A stretch of DNA of 64,000 bases from Thermoactinomyces daqus (GTDB taxonomy: Bacteria > Bacillota > Bacilli > Thermoactinomycetales > Thermoactinomycetaceae). Under the pieces are notes generated by a model that saw only the letters and a list, made by a program, of their open reading frames with translations, was not told where the DNA came from and searched no databases. Shown here in pieces: positions 7,633 through 17,968 of this stretch (position 1 is the stretch's first letter; each line of letters begins with the position of its first letter). Position numbers and translations under genes: made by a program. The stretch is taken from positions 1 through 64,000 of the forward strand of contig NZ_JPST01000005.1 of the NCBI RefSeq assembly GCF_000763315.1, given 5' to 3'.

Positions 7633-7932
7633 TCATCCCCGCGCCTCCAGTGCCGCGACACGTTGCTCGAGGTCTGCGACTTTTTGTTCGAGCGCTGCGA
7701 GTCGCTCGTCTACTATTACGCGGTGAGGCTTTAGGTTCGCGGACTGGTCCGCCGCGATAAGCTCGGGAGTGGCCGCGGATGCATCGACGGAGTCGTCCAC
7801 GACCACAAACGAGGCGTTAATTCCTTCGAGCGCTCCGCCTTGCCATATGACGTTGTTGCCATCGACGACGACGCCCTCGCATCCTTCGATTACGTCAATT
7901 ATGCGTGAGCTGTCATAGATTACGATTTTCAT
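7633..7932 (-). CDS. Small tail-module protein with C-terminal coiled coil
   Basis: 99 residues. The N-terminal half is beta-rich (MKIVIYDSSRIIDVIEGCEG). The last 25 residues are clean heptads (LAALEQKVADLEQRVAALEA), which suggests a trimeric coiled coil. Proteins like this often sit between tail fibre and holin genes in phages of Bacillota and may be fibre accessory or XhlA-like proteins. The ribosome site is AAGGAGGAG. Confidence 0.75.
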   Translation of the reverse strand: MKIVIYDSSRIIDVIEGCEGVVVDGNNVIWQGGALEGINASFVVVDDSVDASAATPELIAADQSANLKPHRVIVDERLAALEQKVADLEQRVAALEARG

Positions 7933-7952
7933 CGACCGCTCCTCCTTATTTG

Positions 7953-10901
7953 CTACTTATACGAGATTTCCATAATCACTGAATTAAGCGCGATTTTCGC
8001 GCTTTGCGTGTAGTCTTCATTAAAAAACGCGATACCGCCCATCGTCCCGTTTATGATCGCCGTCGCAAATGATGTCGGGAGGTTCGCCGCGATGTCATCA
8101 CCCCATTGATAGGTACCGACGACCGTCCCGTTAGTTAAGGCGGATTTGGGGTCGAATGTCGCGGGCTCCGATCCAGTTTTCGAGTAATCGTGAATCCAAA
8201 CCTTTATATTATGCGGCTGGTTTACTCCGAACTCATTCAAGCGCTTAAACCGAAGGCGTACGGAAACAATCGTTTTTCCTGCGAGCGTCGTCTGTAGGTC
8301 GGATAGGTCAGTCGACCACCACCAGACAAAGCCGGCGTGATTGTGTCCGTAATCGTTATCGCGCGCGTAAAATTCCGCGCCTTGCATCGGGTCGGAGTCG
8401 TTCTGCCACCCGTAACCGTCGTCGACGTTTCCGCCGTCGTATGATTGGCCGATTTTTGAATATCGCCAAGAGTCGCCGTCGAACGGCAGGAGCTGGCGAG
8501 TAAAACCCGTCATCGGAGGCGTTTCCGAATATGACGACGTCACGAGTGATCCGTTATACAAAAACGTTCCGCCTCCTGCTGTTTGGGCATTTGCGGACGC
8601 GGCAGGGATCGGGGTCGTAATTCCTGTGTTTTGGTCGATAAGTGATATGTGACCGCAAGCGGCCGCCATAACCGCGTACGAATGTCCCGACCCGGAGAGG
8701 TTCGCACCGTGAATCGATCCGCCGTCGCGGGCATATAAAGCGGACACCTTCGAGTTAACGAGCTTCACTTTCGATAAGATGATGTGCGCCGCTTGCGAAG
8801 CGACGCAATAATCCGCATTATCCGCGAAAATTACTGCGTCATGGAGATAAACCCAATGCGTACGCAGGCAGTTTATCGTCGCATATGGGCGCGTGTCGAG
8901 CGGGTGCTGTATTCCATCATGGCGCCATTTTCCCCCGACGATCTCGATATATTGGAGGTTCGCGGACATTCTAATCTCGCCCATGAAATATGAGCCGGAG
9001 AGGTCGATTTTAATATATCCGTCCCCTACGAATCCCTGAATCTCGACGTGTTCGTAATACTCATAAGCGGAAGAGCCCGACGGCGTTTTGCAGTCGATCG
9101 TCCATACCGCCGAGTTATACGTCGGGATATAGTCGATCGCACGCTGAATCGTGCGGAAGGGGTTCGCGCTTGATCCGTCGCCGTTCACGTCGTCCCCTGT
9201 CGGGCGTACATAGAGCGTATACGGCGCCGGGTTGTAATAGCTGTCCTGCTTCATTTCCGAGGGAGTGCGCGCGACTACCGTCGGGCTCTTGAGATCGCCG
9301 ACGAATAGCGTTTTATATCCGCCGTATCCTGCGTCGAAGTCCGCGACGAGCTTGTCGTTTTCGTCATAGACCCACATATGACCCATTTGGCCGGAGCCGC
9401 CGAGCGTCAGGTTCCCGCCTTTGATGCGGTCGGCTTGCATCGTCCCCGTCGTGATAACGTCCGCGACGATTCCCGAGCCGTCAAGCGCGGTTCTGTAGAC
9501 GGTATTGTCGCCTTGGTAATTGTCCGAGATCCCCACGATACCGCCTTTAATGCGTACGGCCTTTGTCGGGTTTTGATCTTTAGGCCTATCGAGTACGAGA
9601 ATTCCGTCCTGGTCCGTGATATAAACGTACCCGTTCGAGCTTCGGATCTCGTTATTATAGACGTCGATTACCTGCCCGAGTCCGATTTTTCCGTCCCATA
9701 CGCCGGAGCGGTCCGCGAGCCGTTGCTCGATGTTTTGGAGTCGATCGGCGCCGTCGGTGAGCTCTGGCGCGAAGTTCCCGAGCTTGATTTGCGTTTTCTC
9801 TGGTTCGTTCAGGTAGCGGTCAATCTCAATCACGCGCGCCTCAACGAGTAATGCCGGCGCGAACTCGCGGTCGATAACGTGTACCGTATCGCCGAGCCGT
9901 ACCTTCATATGATCGTATCCGGTCAAGCGCTCGAGATCGACGACGCTCATATCGTATTGAACGGCAGGGACTTTCATCGCCTGCAACGCGTCCCATGCTT
10001 TGCGGAGAAGGTTCGCGGGGTCGGATTCGTCCGCATCCTCGAAGAATCCGAAGCGATGACGGAGCGATCCGTCCGCGTTAAGCCTGCCGTAAGCATTTAG
10101 CGCGTCGGGATCTCCGACCCAATCTTGTCCCGCTGGCTTATCGACGGGGTCGCCGTTGGCCTTCGACCAGACAATGTCGGTAAATGTTACGCGCGATTCG
10201 ACGCCCGTTTCCGGGTCGGTGTCCGCTTTTCCGAGTCCGATCAGCGCGGTTTTTAATTCGCCCGAGTCCCCCGTCCGCTTAATCGAAGTAATGTCGCGGC
10301 TATACTCGAAGCGGCGCCCAGTATCGCTCCCGCGTTGCATCACTAAGTCGACATAGCGCCCGGTGATCGTTGCATTTCCTGGAGTGAACTCAACGCGGAA
10401 GCGGATCTCGCCTCCGAACGTGGTTAAAACGTCCTGAATCGCGGCCAATACGCTTTTATATTTGACGCTGAAAGCCTGTGCAGCGAATGTATCGACTGTC
10501 CCGACTTGCCAGCGCGTCCCGCTGAGTAGTTGCTCGAGGATGTTCGCGGGATTATCCGACGCGGTCGAGTATTCGCGGATGGGCTCATCGAGAAGCTCAT
10601 TCGCGGCGTTTTCGCAGTATGCATGCTTGACAAGCCCCTGCGCGGAGTGAGTTTCGTCGACCTTGCGGATGATAAACGCCTGATACCCGTTGTCGAGGTC
10701 TGGTATCACCGCGTAGCCGTCCTCGACGACGTATTGCGCGTCGGGATGATTCGCGTCTACGCTAAATTCGAGCGTGACTTCCGCATTTAACTTTTCCGTC
10801 CATACGGCGTCAAAAAAGGAAAGCGCGCCGGGGTTGTCGTTAACCGCTACGGCGCGATAAGTTTCCGTATTATCAAATAGAAAGATCCGATCAAGCATCA
10901 T
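7953..10901 (-). CDS. Tail-associated protein: prophage endopeptidase-tail domain with pectate-lyase-like tailspike
   Basis: About 982 residues. Residues 1-~390 match the Tal/prophage endopeptidase tail family that plugs the tail tip (MLDRIFLFDNTETYRAV, GYQAFIIRKVDE, KYKSVLAAIQDVLTTFGGE). Residues ~560-800 begin with LYVRPTGDDVNGDGSSANPF, typical of right-handed beta-helix tailspikes, followed by repeated short beta strands. The last ~150 residues resemble a carbohydrate-binding beta-sandwich. The protein probably binds, and may cleave, a host surface glycan. Its ATG overlaps the stop of the Dit gene (ATGA). Confidence 0.88.
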   Translation of the reverse strand: MMLDRIFLFDNTETYRAVAVNDNPGALSFFDAVWTEKLNAEVTLEFSVDANHPDAQYVVEDGYAVIPDLDNGYQAFIIRKVDETHSAQGLVKHAYCENAANELLDEPIREYSTASDNPANILEQLLSGTRWQVGTVDTFAAQAFSVKYKSVLAAIQDVLTTFGGEIRFRVEFTPGNATITGRYVDLVMQRGSDTGRRFEYSRDITSIKRTGDSGELKTALIGLGKADTDPETGVESRVTFTDIVWSKANGDPVDKPAGQDWVGDPDALNAYGRLNADGSLRHRFGFFEDADESDPANLLRKAWDALQAMKVPAVQYDMSVVDLERLTGYDHMKVRLGDTVHVIDREFAPALLVEARVIEIDRYLNEPEKTQIKLGNFAPELTDGADRLQNIEQRLADRSGVWDGKIGLGQVIDVYNNEIRSSNGYVYITDQDGILVLDRPKDQNPTKAVRIKGGIVGISDNYQGDNTVYRTALDGSGIVADVITTGTMQADRIKGGNLTLGGSGQMGHMWVYDENDKLVADFDAGYGGYKTLFVGDLKSPTVVARTPSEMKQDSYYNPAPYTLYVRPTGDDVNGDGSSANPFRTIQRAIDYIPTYNSAVWTIDCKTPSGSSAYEYYEHVEIQGFVGDGYIKIDLSGSYFMGEIRMSANLQYIEIVGGKWRHDGIQHPLDTRPYATINCLRTHWVYLHDAVIFADNADYCVASQAAHIILSKVKLVNSKVSALYARDGGSIHGANLSGSGHSYAVMAAACGHISLIDQNTGITTPIPAASANAQTAGGGTFLYNGSLVTSSYSETPPMTGFTRQLLPFDGDSWRYSKIGQSYDGGNVDDGYGWQNDSDPMQGAEFYARDNDYGHNHAGFVWWWSTDLSDLQTTLAGKTIVSVRLRFKRLNEFGVNQPHNIKVWIHDYSKTGSEPATFDPKSALTNGTVVGTYQWGDDIAANLPTSFATAIINGTMGGIAFFNEDYTQSAKIALNSVIMEISYK

Positions 10902-13900
10902 TTCCACCTCTCAGCGTACGAGATCGTCACGTCGGCGACTCCCGCGGGGTCGGTCGTAATATTGATCGCCCCTTTGCTCAGCGCGAAGAAGTTCGAATCG
11001 AGGCTCACGGGTACACGAACGCCATTAACTGTCGCGATTGCCTTCGCGCAGTCGATCACGACGACGTCACCCGCTACGAAGTTCCGCGAGATATAAACGA
11101 AATCGGCGCCGCTCGATATTTTTAGGTACGTTGACGCCTGACCCATCGTCGCGGTAATAACCGGATAAGTCGGCGCGGTCCCGTTGTTGGCGATGTCGCT
11201 CGTATCCATAGACGGCGCGAGCGAATCGTCGAAAGTGAGCTTTAGCGTTTTGTTTTCGTCCGGTGTCATCGGCTGCCCGTTCGTTGCATGCGCGAGAATC
11301 TCCGTGTCTGAGCGTGCGATGTTCGAGATCATGAGATCGTCGAGAAGACCGTTCCATTGGAGCGTCCCGTCGTTTCGACTTCCGACGTATAGCTTCGTCG
11401 CACCAGTGAATGCGACTGCATCCGCGAGCGTAGCGCTTGCGGCTTGTGCTCCGTCGATGAATAGCGCGACGTCCATTCCGTTCCAACGAATCGCGACGTG
11501 ATGCCAGCCGACAGCGGGAGCGTTCGTGCTCATCGCGTCCGTACCGTTAAATACGACGTGATATTTTCCGTCCGTATCGCGATAGAGCGAAAAGCGGCTC
11601 GAGCCGTCGATGTCGAGGAGGTAGCGCCGAACAGCATTTTCGCCTTCCTCGTACGCCCAAAGCTCGGCCGTGCCTTGCGCGGCGTTTAAAATGCTTGCCT
11701 TATACGTGAGTGTCTCTGCGTTTCGTGCCGTCCCGTACGGCTGCCAGCCGGTCGCGTACGGCTTCGCCTCTAGCTGCCAGCGCGCGACGTTCGTCGGGGT
11801 GAAAGAGAGCGTAGAAGTCGCCGGGATTATCTTCGCCGGGTCTTGTTGCGCGATCTTCCACGTTAACGACGCGCCCATCGTCGGCGTTTGGCTCGTATCC
11901 GTGGTCGAAAGTGTATAGCGCAAATAGAGCGTTTTTCCGGTTAAGTCCGTTCCATTCGCGAATAATGTCCCGCCATTCGTTACCACTGACCAGTTCGTAT
12001 TATCAAGGCTCGATTCGACGACGATATTCGTACCGGATGGTTTCGTCTCCGTCCACGATGCGAGAGATCCCGCGGACGTGCCAATCGACCCTACGGAATA
12101 TCCCGGAAGTGTGAACGTCTGCGATGTCTTGTATCCGGTCGTAAAGGTATACGTCGTTTTATCGATTTGAGGAGTCGCTCCGACGTCCGTCGTCGATAGC
12201 GTAAATTTATATTGAAAGCGCGCATTGCTGAGGTCGGTCGACTGCGAGATGCCGGGAATCGTGCCGCCGTTCGTCGTGTCTGCGTACGCGCTCCATGTCG
12301 ATCCTCCGTCGAGAGAATATCGCGTCGATAGCGTAACAGTAGTCCCCGGAGGTTGTGTGCTAAACATCGTCCAGTTTTGCAAGGTACTAGCCGCTTTACC
12401 AACTTGCGAGATGTCGACAACTGGCGACTCATAAGATCCCGATGCAACATAACCAGAGGTGAGCGAAATAGTTATATCACGGAGCCATGGAGCGTCGCCC
12501 GAATCTTTGATCGATTGTGTTGTGCGCCACCGTACCCATTTATTTGTAAGATCCGCCCCTTTAGTATATGGAAATTCCGAACTCCACGTCGTATCCCATG
12601 TTACAGAACCGCCCGAATACGTCCCGGCCTGAAATTCGATCGTGTTTGTTCCTACTTCCAAAGAATAAAGGGAGCTGTTTGATGTTGTTCCTGTCCAGTT
12701 GGAAGTACCTTCGAGCGCCACAGACGATAAGTCCAGACCAGGCGAAATATAAGTCCCCGTATAGGTATGATTCGCGGGAGGCGGTCCGTAGTCAGCGCCG
12801 ATCGTAAAGTATACCGCGTCGAAATCGTACGTCGCGCCCGCAGTTCCTGACGAACGATATCCGAGGAGAATCCGCCGAGTCGAATATGACGAACTCGTGA
12901 GCGTCTTGATGAGTGTCCCGTCTTGGTAAAGGTAGCCCGTCGTTGAGTTCGTAATACGGATACGGAACCAAGACCAATTACCATTAGTCGACGGAATCGC
13001 GTCGCTAAATCGAACGGAACCGTCCGAGATATAAAACGAGCTGTTTCCGTCGCTCGTACGTGCGCGGAAATCAAGCGTAAAGCCATTCGTAAATGTAACG
13101 GCTGGTTGCCGATCGATCCCAACATTCACCGACGCGGACGATGTAACGCGGATAAATCCGCCGGGATCGACGGTCGCTCCAGCAGTACCGGAGCCATTCC
13201 ACGTTGAGAGGCTCGTCATGCCGTCGCGGGTGCCCCAGTTAGGCTGGTTATTTAGCGCGATATAAGCGTTTGTACCCGTTCCATAAACCGCGGTACCTGA
13301 AAACGATCCACCGCTGAAGTCCGTGTCACTCGTCCAAGTTTTCGAGAGATCCGTCCCGCTTTTCGCGAGTTGAAGAATGCCGTATTGATTCGTTCCGTCG
13401 CTGGCGGCGACTGTTCCCGATAATGTTCCGGTGTTCCATGTCGTGTCGATCGTTTGCGAGAAATCGGTGCCCTCTTTTGCGAGAGTCGTATTCGCGATAT
13501 TTTCGACGCGCTTATGCTCGATTTTGGCGCTCGGGTTCGTTCCGTAAATGCTGAGCGTATAGTTTCCGCCTTGCGTAACGCTGACCTCTTCTGCCGCGGG
13601 AACGCTCGCGGTCGTGAGGAGATTCGACGTGCCTTCCTCGATGAGAATCGCGTCGCCGAATTTTCCCGGCTGGTAATACGGATAATCCGCGGTGACTTGC
13701 GTCCCGTCGTTCCTATAGCGGATACCTCCGCCGCGACTGAATGCCGGGTATACTTGCGCGACTGTCCCCGTTTTCGTGATCCCGTAAGCGTACGGATCGG
13801 GACAGATGAACGTCACGTCAAACGATCCGTAAGTCCCCGCTCGTTCAAGGTCGTAGTTACCGTCGGGAATCGCATAGTAGGTTTTATCGAGCTCATAGTC

Positions 13901-14167
13901 GAAAACGAGCGGCGCGGGCTCATCGACGTCGAGCCATTCGGCGATGAGGCGCTTCCTATTCTCGAAATCGGCGATCGTAGCCTCTCCGATAAGATCGAAC
14001 GAGACCGTAAACGTAGTGACGCCCGTCTCGGAGCGGAAGAAGTACGCCCCCGGACGTCCGGGAGCCGTTAGCATTTGCGCGGCTTTGGGAGGGAGGACGC
14101 CGCGCTTAACCTGCGTTACGATTAGCGAATGATCTGCGCTTGATACCCCGTTAAAATTGATTTCCAT
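10898..14167 (-). CDS. Distal tail protein (Dit) with LamG-like carbohydrate-binding domains
   Basis: 1089 residues, far longer than a simple Dit of ~250. Residues 1-~150 match the siphovirus tail-component family (EINFNGVSSADHSLIVTQ, FDYELDKTYYAIPDG, DVTFICPDPYAYG). A long beta-rich extension follows, with two concanavalin/LamG-like regions, at about 300-440 and 840-990 (GWHHVAIRWNGMDVALFIDG, LDDLMISNIARS). Such evolved Dits add glycan binding at the tail tip. The gene starts within the stop codon of the tape-measure remnant (TAATG). Confidence 0.88.
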   Translation of the reverse strand: MEINFNGVSSADHSLIVTQVKRGVLPPKAAQMLTAPGRPGAYFFRSETGVTTFTVSFDLIGEATIADFENRKRLIAEWLDVDEPAPLVFDYELDKTYYAIPDGNYDLERAGTYGSFDVTFICPDPYAYGITKTGTVAQVYPAFSRGGGIRYRNDGTQVTADYPYYQPGKFGDAILIEEGTSNLLTTASVPAAEEVSVTQGGNYTLSIYGTNPSAKIEHKRVENIANTTLAKEGTDFSQTIDTTWNTGTLSGTVAASDGTNQYGILQLAKSGTDLSKTWTSDTDFSGGSFSGTAVYGTGTNAYIALNNQPNWGTRDGMTSLSTWNGSGTAGATVDPGGFIRVTSSASVNVGIDRQPAVTFTNGFTLDFRARTSDGNSSFYISDGSVRFSDAIPSTNGNWSWFRIRITNSTTGYLYQDGTLIKTLTSSSYSTRRILLGYRSSGTAGATYDFDAVYFTIGADYGPPPANHTYTGTYISPGLDLSSVALEGTSNWTGTTSNSSLYSLEVGTNTIEFQAGTYSGGSVTWDTTWSSEFPYTKGADLTNKWVRWRTTQSIKDSGDAPWLRDITISLTSGYVASGSYESPVVDISQVGKAASTLQNWTMFSTQPPGTTVTLSTRYSLDGGSTWSAYADTTNGGTIPGISQSTDLSNARFQYKFTLSTTDVGATPQIDKTTYTFTTGYKTSQTFTLPGYSVGSIGTSAGSLASWTETKPSGTNIVVESSLDNTNWSVVTNGGTLFANGTDLTGKTLYLRYTLSTTDTSQTPTMGASLTWKIAQQDPAKIIPATSTLSFTPTNVARWQLEAKPYATGWQPYGTARNAETLTYKASILNAAQGTAELWAYEEGENAVRRYLLDIDGSSRFSLYRDTDGKYHVVFNGTDAMSTNAPAVGWHHVAIRWNGMDVALFIDGAQAASATLADAVAFTGATKLYVGSRNDGTLQWNGLLDDLMISNIARSDTEILAHATNGQPMTPDENKTLKLTFDDSLAPSMDTSDIANNGTAPTYPVITATMGQASTYLKISSGADFVYISRNFVAGDVVVIDCAKAIATVNGVRVPVSLDSNFFALSKGAINITTDPAGVADVTISYAERWK

Positions 14168-16427
14168 TAAAACGCCCTCCTTTTCCCGTTGATGCCTTTC
14201 GCGCGTAGCTTATTAGTTTGTCGATCATACATAACCTCGTCGACTGCTTCTCCTAAGACGCGACGGTCAAGCACGACGGTCGTGTGCCACTCGATTTTCT
14301 GTCCGTCTCCGATTTCCGCTCCGGTTGCCGCGTTGCTATTAGCCGCGAATGTCGTCGCATCATTGATGAGCGCCCACAGTTTCGCCTGCTGGTGCTGCGT
14401 GAGCACCATTTCGCCGCCCATCAAGCGAGCGAGAACCTCTTCGCGGCCAGGGACAACGCCACCGGGAATGGGGCCGCCGCTGTGTCGTTTTACGATTCCT
14501 CCGTGATGATGCTCGCCGGTTACAATCGACTTGATGGTTTCGTATATCGTCGTAAAAATTGATACGTGTTTCGTTTGGCTCCGCCCTAAATTTTGGTGCA
14601 ACGAGTTCGCTTGACTAATTGCGGAGTTAATCGACGACTGGTCGACGGGTTTCATTACGACGCTGCGAATTTTGCCATTCATTGTGTCTGCGTTTTTTAT
14701 GCCTATTCCGAACTGCGAGAGGTCGATATTTTTCTTTATCGTCTGATGGATGCGATTGTTTACGTCGTCGACCTTTTGCTTCCCTTTGTCCATGTCGGAG
14801 TTGTCGATATTCTTTTTCGTCTTTTTGTTGATTTCTGCGTTTAAATCTTGTTGCTTTTTCTTGTTTTTATCGATCTCGCCGCCTATGTCTTGCTGACTGC
14901 CTTCGATTTGTTTTAGCTTGTTGATCGCGTCTTGATACGATTTATTCTGATCGGTGAGCTTTTTGATTTGCGCATCTATTTCTTTTGTATTTCCGCGATG
15001 TTCGTCTTTTTGGAGCTGTAGCTTTACTAATTTAATATTATTTAAATCGACCTGTTTTTGGAGCGCGGGGATGCTTTTTAGGTTCTCTTGTGTGATCCCG
15101 TGCTCTTGGAAAATTATTTCTTTTAAAAGAGCTTGCTGGCTTTTCAGCGATGCGATTTTTGCATTAGATGCTTGTAAACTTTTATAGTTCGCATCTGCGA
15201 TAGCGGTCGATTCATTCAACTGATCCTCGATCTCTTTTTTCTGGAGCTGCAGTTTGAGGAGGTATTGCTCCGCGTTTCTAATCGCCGCGCCATTCCCGGT
15301 TTTACGCGCTTCTGCGAGCGCATTTTCCGCCGCGGTTACCTGCGGTGTTATTTTGGCGAGATCTTGTTGCGCCTTCATAGCTTTCGCCGATGCCTCGTTG
15401 TATTGCTTCGCGTAGTTTGCCGCCTCTTTTTGCCATTGTGCGACATTTGCGACCCCGTTCGCGACTTGCGTCCATAGCTTAAGCTCGGTCATTTTCCACT
15501 GCTCGTCGTTCATTTTGCGAACTTGTGACGCAGCGCTCGCGATTTTGTTCCCGTAGTTGGTGACGGTCGTCGCGGCCTGCGGCATCGTTTGGACGATCTT
15601 CGCGTTTAAGTCGACCATGCGCTGTAATTCCGTATTAGACAGTCCCGACTTTTTCTGTAGGTTCGCCATTTCGTTCGCGAGTTGACGTTGCTTTGCGGGG
15701 TCGGTTTCCGTTTTAAGGCGCGTTTGGAGGTCGAGATATCGCCCGAACTCAGCCGTCGTGAGGTTGCTCTTTTGTTGCAACGCGGTAAATGAGTCGATGA
15801 GCTTATTTTGCGCGCTGATCTGCGAAAGAGTAGATTTTACCGACTGGACGGTAACGCCGGTATATTCGCGGACATCCCCCGCGGTCGCTGCCATTAATCC
15901 GCCCACGATCGAGAGTCCAGCGACAAGCCATCCAGCGGGACCGAGCGCGAGTTCGCCCGCAGCTAATGACGCCCATAATCCGCGGACCGCGATCGTAAGC
16001 TCCCCGACGGTTGGCAGCATCGACACGATTTTCGACCCGACGAGAGCGATCGCGCTTGCGGTTAAGATAAAGCGACCCTCACCACTCGCGAGGAATTCGA
16101 TTAGCTTTCCGATCTCTTGGCCGAAGCGTTGGAAAGCTCCATTTTCCGAGAGTTTATTCAAAAAGTCGGTCAGCCTTACGACAACGTCTTTCAGCGCGGG
16201 AGATAGCCCATTATAGAATTGAATCGCGGCAGTTTCCGCGGCTCCCCCGAGCTGCTCGACGGCGCCTTTCAAGTTGTTTTGCATTTGCTGCGCCATTTGC
16301 GCGGATGCGCCCGCCGAGTCGAGAAGCGATTGCTTTAATTTTTTGAATTGTCCCGGCGAAGCATTAATAAGCGTCATCATACCGCTGAGCGCTTCCGTCC
16401 CGAAGATCGTCTGAAGCGCCGCGTGGC
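14167..16427 (-). pseudogene. Tape measure protein, 5'-truncated remnant (~750 residues)
   Basis: The bona fide sequence begins near HAALQTIFGTEALSGMM and runs to the stop. It contains the hydrophobic segments IGKLIEFLASGEGRFILTAS and GPAGWLVAGLSIVGGLM, then long helical repeats (residues with many Lys/Gln/Asn). It ends in HSGGPIPGGVVPG and LMGGEMVLTQHQQ, a typical tape-measure terminus. This protein sets tail length and lines the tube. The frame can be opened upstream to 16518, but that part (RRQNGRAGATRARRD) is only the portal gene read in another frame. The N-terminal half, start codon and ribosome site are gone. Confidence 0.87.
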
Positions 16428-17954
16428 CTGTTCGTCTTGCTGAATCGCGTCGAGCTCTTGTTGCGCCTGCGCGTCCGTTTTGTCGTCGAGTACCATGATC
16501 GCGGTTTTCTGCGACCATGTCGGCTTACCGCCGGTACGGATCGACGCGATTTGTGCGAGTTCCATGTCGTCCCGTGGTAAGCCATCCTTAAAGTGAATGC
16601 GCGGAATGGTCGGCGTAAAGTCGACGGGCTTTCTGGTCGCCTTGCGCCGCGCCTGCTCGAGTAATTGCGCGATGAAAAGGACTTGCTTTAGTCCTTTCTC
16701 GTAATATTGGCGCTTCCGGTTAATTTTTGCGAGTAACGAGTTCATGCGAAACTTAATCGACAGGCCGGACGCGCCCGAAGTCCCGGAGTTATCGCGACCC
16801 AATGCAACGGGCGGGATCTCCGCGTTCATAAGCAATTGGTCGACGACCATTTTTAGCTCCTCAAAAGCAGCCTGAAGTTGGCCGTCCCAGGTGATATACT
16901 GCGGGATGATGTCGTTTTTATCCATGACCTCGAACATTTTGTCGCGGCCGGGATAAAATACCGGGTTCCCGTTCTCGTCCTCTTGGAGCGAGCCCGCCGG
17001 GACCGCCATCGCAGGATCGGAGTGTTTGTCGAGAATCGCAGCGATCCGTGTCAAGCGATTGTTTATCTCCTCGAGGAGTCCGTAATGCTCCGAGAGGTCG
17101 TCGATTCCCTCCCATGTGTCGTCCGTCGCGTAGTTCGGGACGTGAACAACTAACGGGAACGGTACGCCTGTTATGACGGGATCTTTTCCTGCGTCAATCT
17201 CTTCTGTAATGCGCCACGTTACGACCTCGCCGAGATTCGCGTCGTACTGCACCTCGTCCATTTTGAATTTACGATAGCGGATCTCGCCGGGATAATGAGA
17301 TTCAACGTTTAAGATCCATTCGTGCCGCACGTTCGGCACTTGCGCGAGTGCCTGCGTATTGTTTGTCGGGATATATCCGCTTCCCGGCACTTGCGGCGGT
17401 ACGTTATCGCCCACGATTTGTTGCGGATAGGCGATATGGTACGCGATGATCCGAGTCGCATCGTTCGGGTCGGTTTGCGGAAAAACATACTCGGCATTCT
17501 GCGCGCTGATGAATACGCGGAACGGGTCGATATCCTGCGGTAACTCTCCGCCGTATTCCTGGCGCCACATGATCTTATAGAACGAGTCGCCGCGGTATGC
17601 GTTCGAGAGCGCGCTCTCATAGTTCGTTATATGGAGATGGTTATTATCGACGTACTCGTTGAGTTTCGCCTGTTCCGGCGAGTTTTCGCTATTGCCCGCG
17701 CTGAAAATCGGCTTCTCACCGAAAAGGAAATCGGCTGATTTTTTGCAGATGATGCCCGCGATATTCGACGCGACATAAAGGACGTCCTGGCCGAGATCGC
17801 GCTTTAACTGGTTCGTGTAAGTCTTGAATATCTCTTGATGCTCGCCTTTAAAGAGCTTTTTATTATACTTGTACCGCATGATCCGGTCTTCATGGGCTGG
17901 GTGCGGATAATACTCGCCAATTTCGAAAAGATCGGGCAGATTATCGAATGCCAC
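16377..17954 (-). CDS. Portal protein (SPP1 gp6-like), C-terminus replaced at a deletion junction
   Basis: 525 residues as read. It matches the SPP1-type portal family that forms the dodecameric DNA channel of the head (LKRDLGQDVLYVASNIAGI, KKSADFLFGEKPIFS, NALYKI-like YRGDSFYKIMWRQ, ALGRDNSGTSGASGLSIKF). The start GTG 17954 lies 6 bp after AAGGAGGTGAG. Residues up to about 509 (DAIQQDEQ) are portal; the last 16 (ATRRFRRSSGRKRSAV) are the tape-measure gene read out of frame. Most of the protein is present, but the genes that should follow are absent. Confidence 0.9.
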   Translation of the reverse strand: MAFDNLPDLFEIGEYYPHPAHEDRIMRYKYNKKLFKGEHQEIFKTYTNQLKRDLGQDVLYVASNIAGIICKKSADFLFGEKPIFSAGNSENSPEQAKLNEYVDNNHLHITNYESALSNAYRGDSFYKIMWRQEYGGELPQDIDPFRVFISAQNAEYVFPQTDPNDATRIIAYHIAYPQQIVGDNVPPQVPGSGYIPTNNTQALAQVPNVRHEWILNVESHYPGEIRYRKFKMDEVQYDANLGEVVTWRITEEIDAGKDPVITGVPFPLVVHVPNYATDDTWEGIDDLSEHYGLLEEINNRLTRIAAILDKHSDPAMAVPAGSLQEDENGNPVFYPGRDKMFEVMDKNDIIPQYITWDGQLQAAFEELKMVVDQLLMNAEIPPVALGRDNSGTSGASGLSIKFRMNSLLAKINRKRQYYEKGLKQVLFIAQLLEQARRKATRKPVDFTPTIPRIHFKDGLPRDDMELAQIASIRTGGKPTWSQKTAIMVLDDKTDAQAQQELDAIQQDEQATRRFRRSSGRKRSAV

Positions 17955-17968
17955 GCGCGCTCACCTCC

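Noticed and set aside
16427-16518. First ~30 codons of the open tape-measure frame as a real N-terminus
   Set aside because: They are the portal gene read in another frame; protein-like sequence begins only at the deletion junction.
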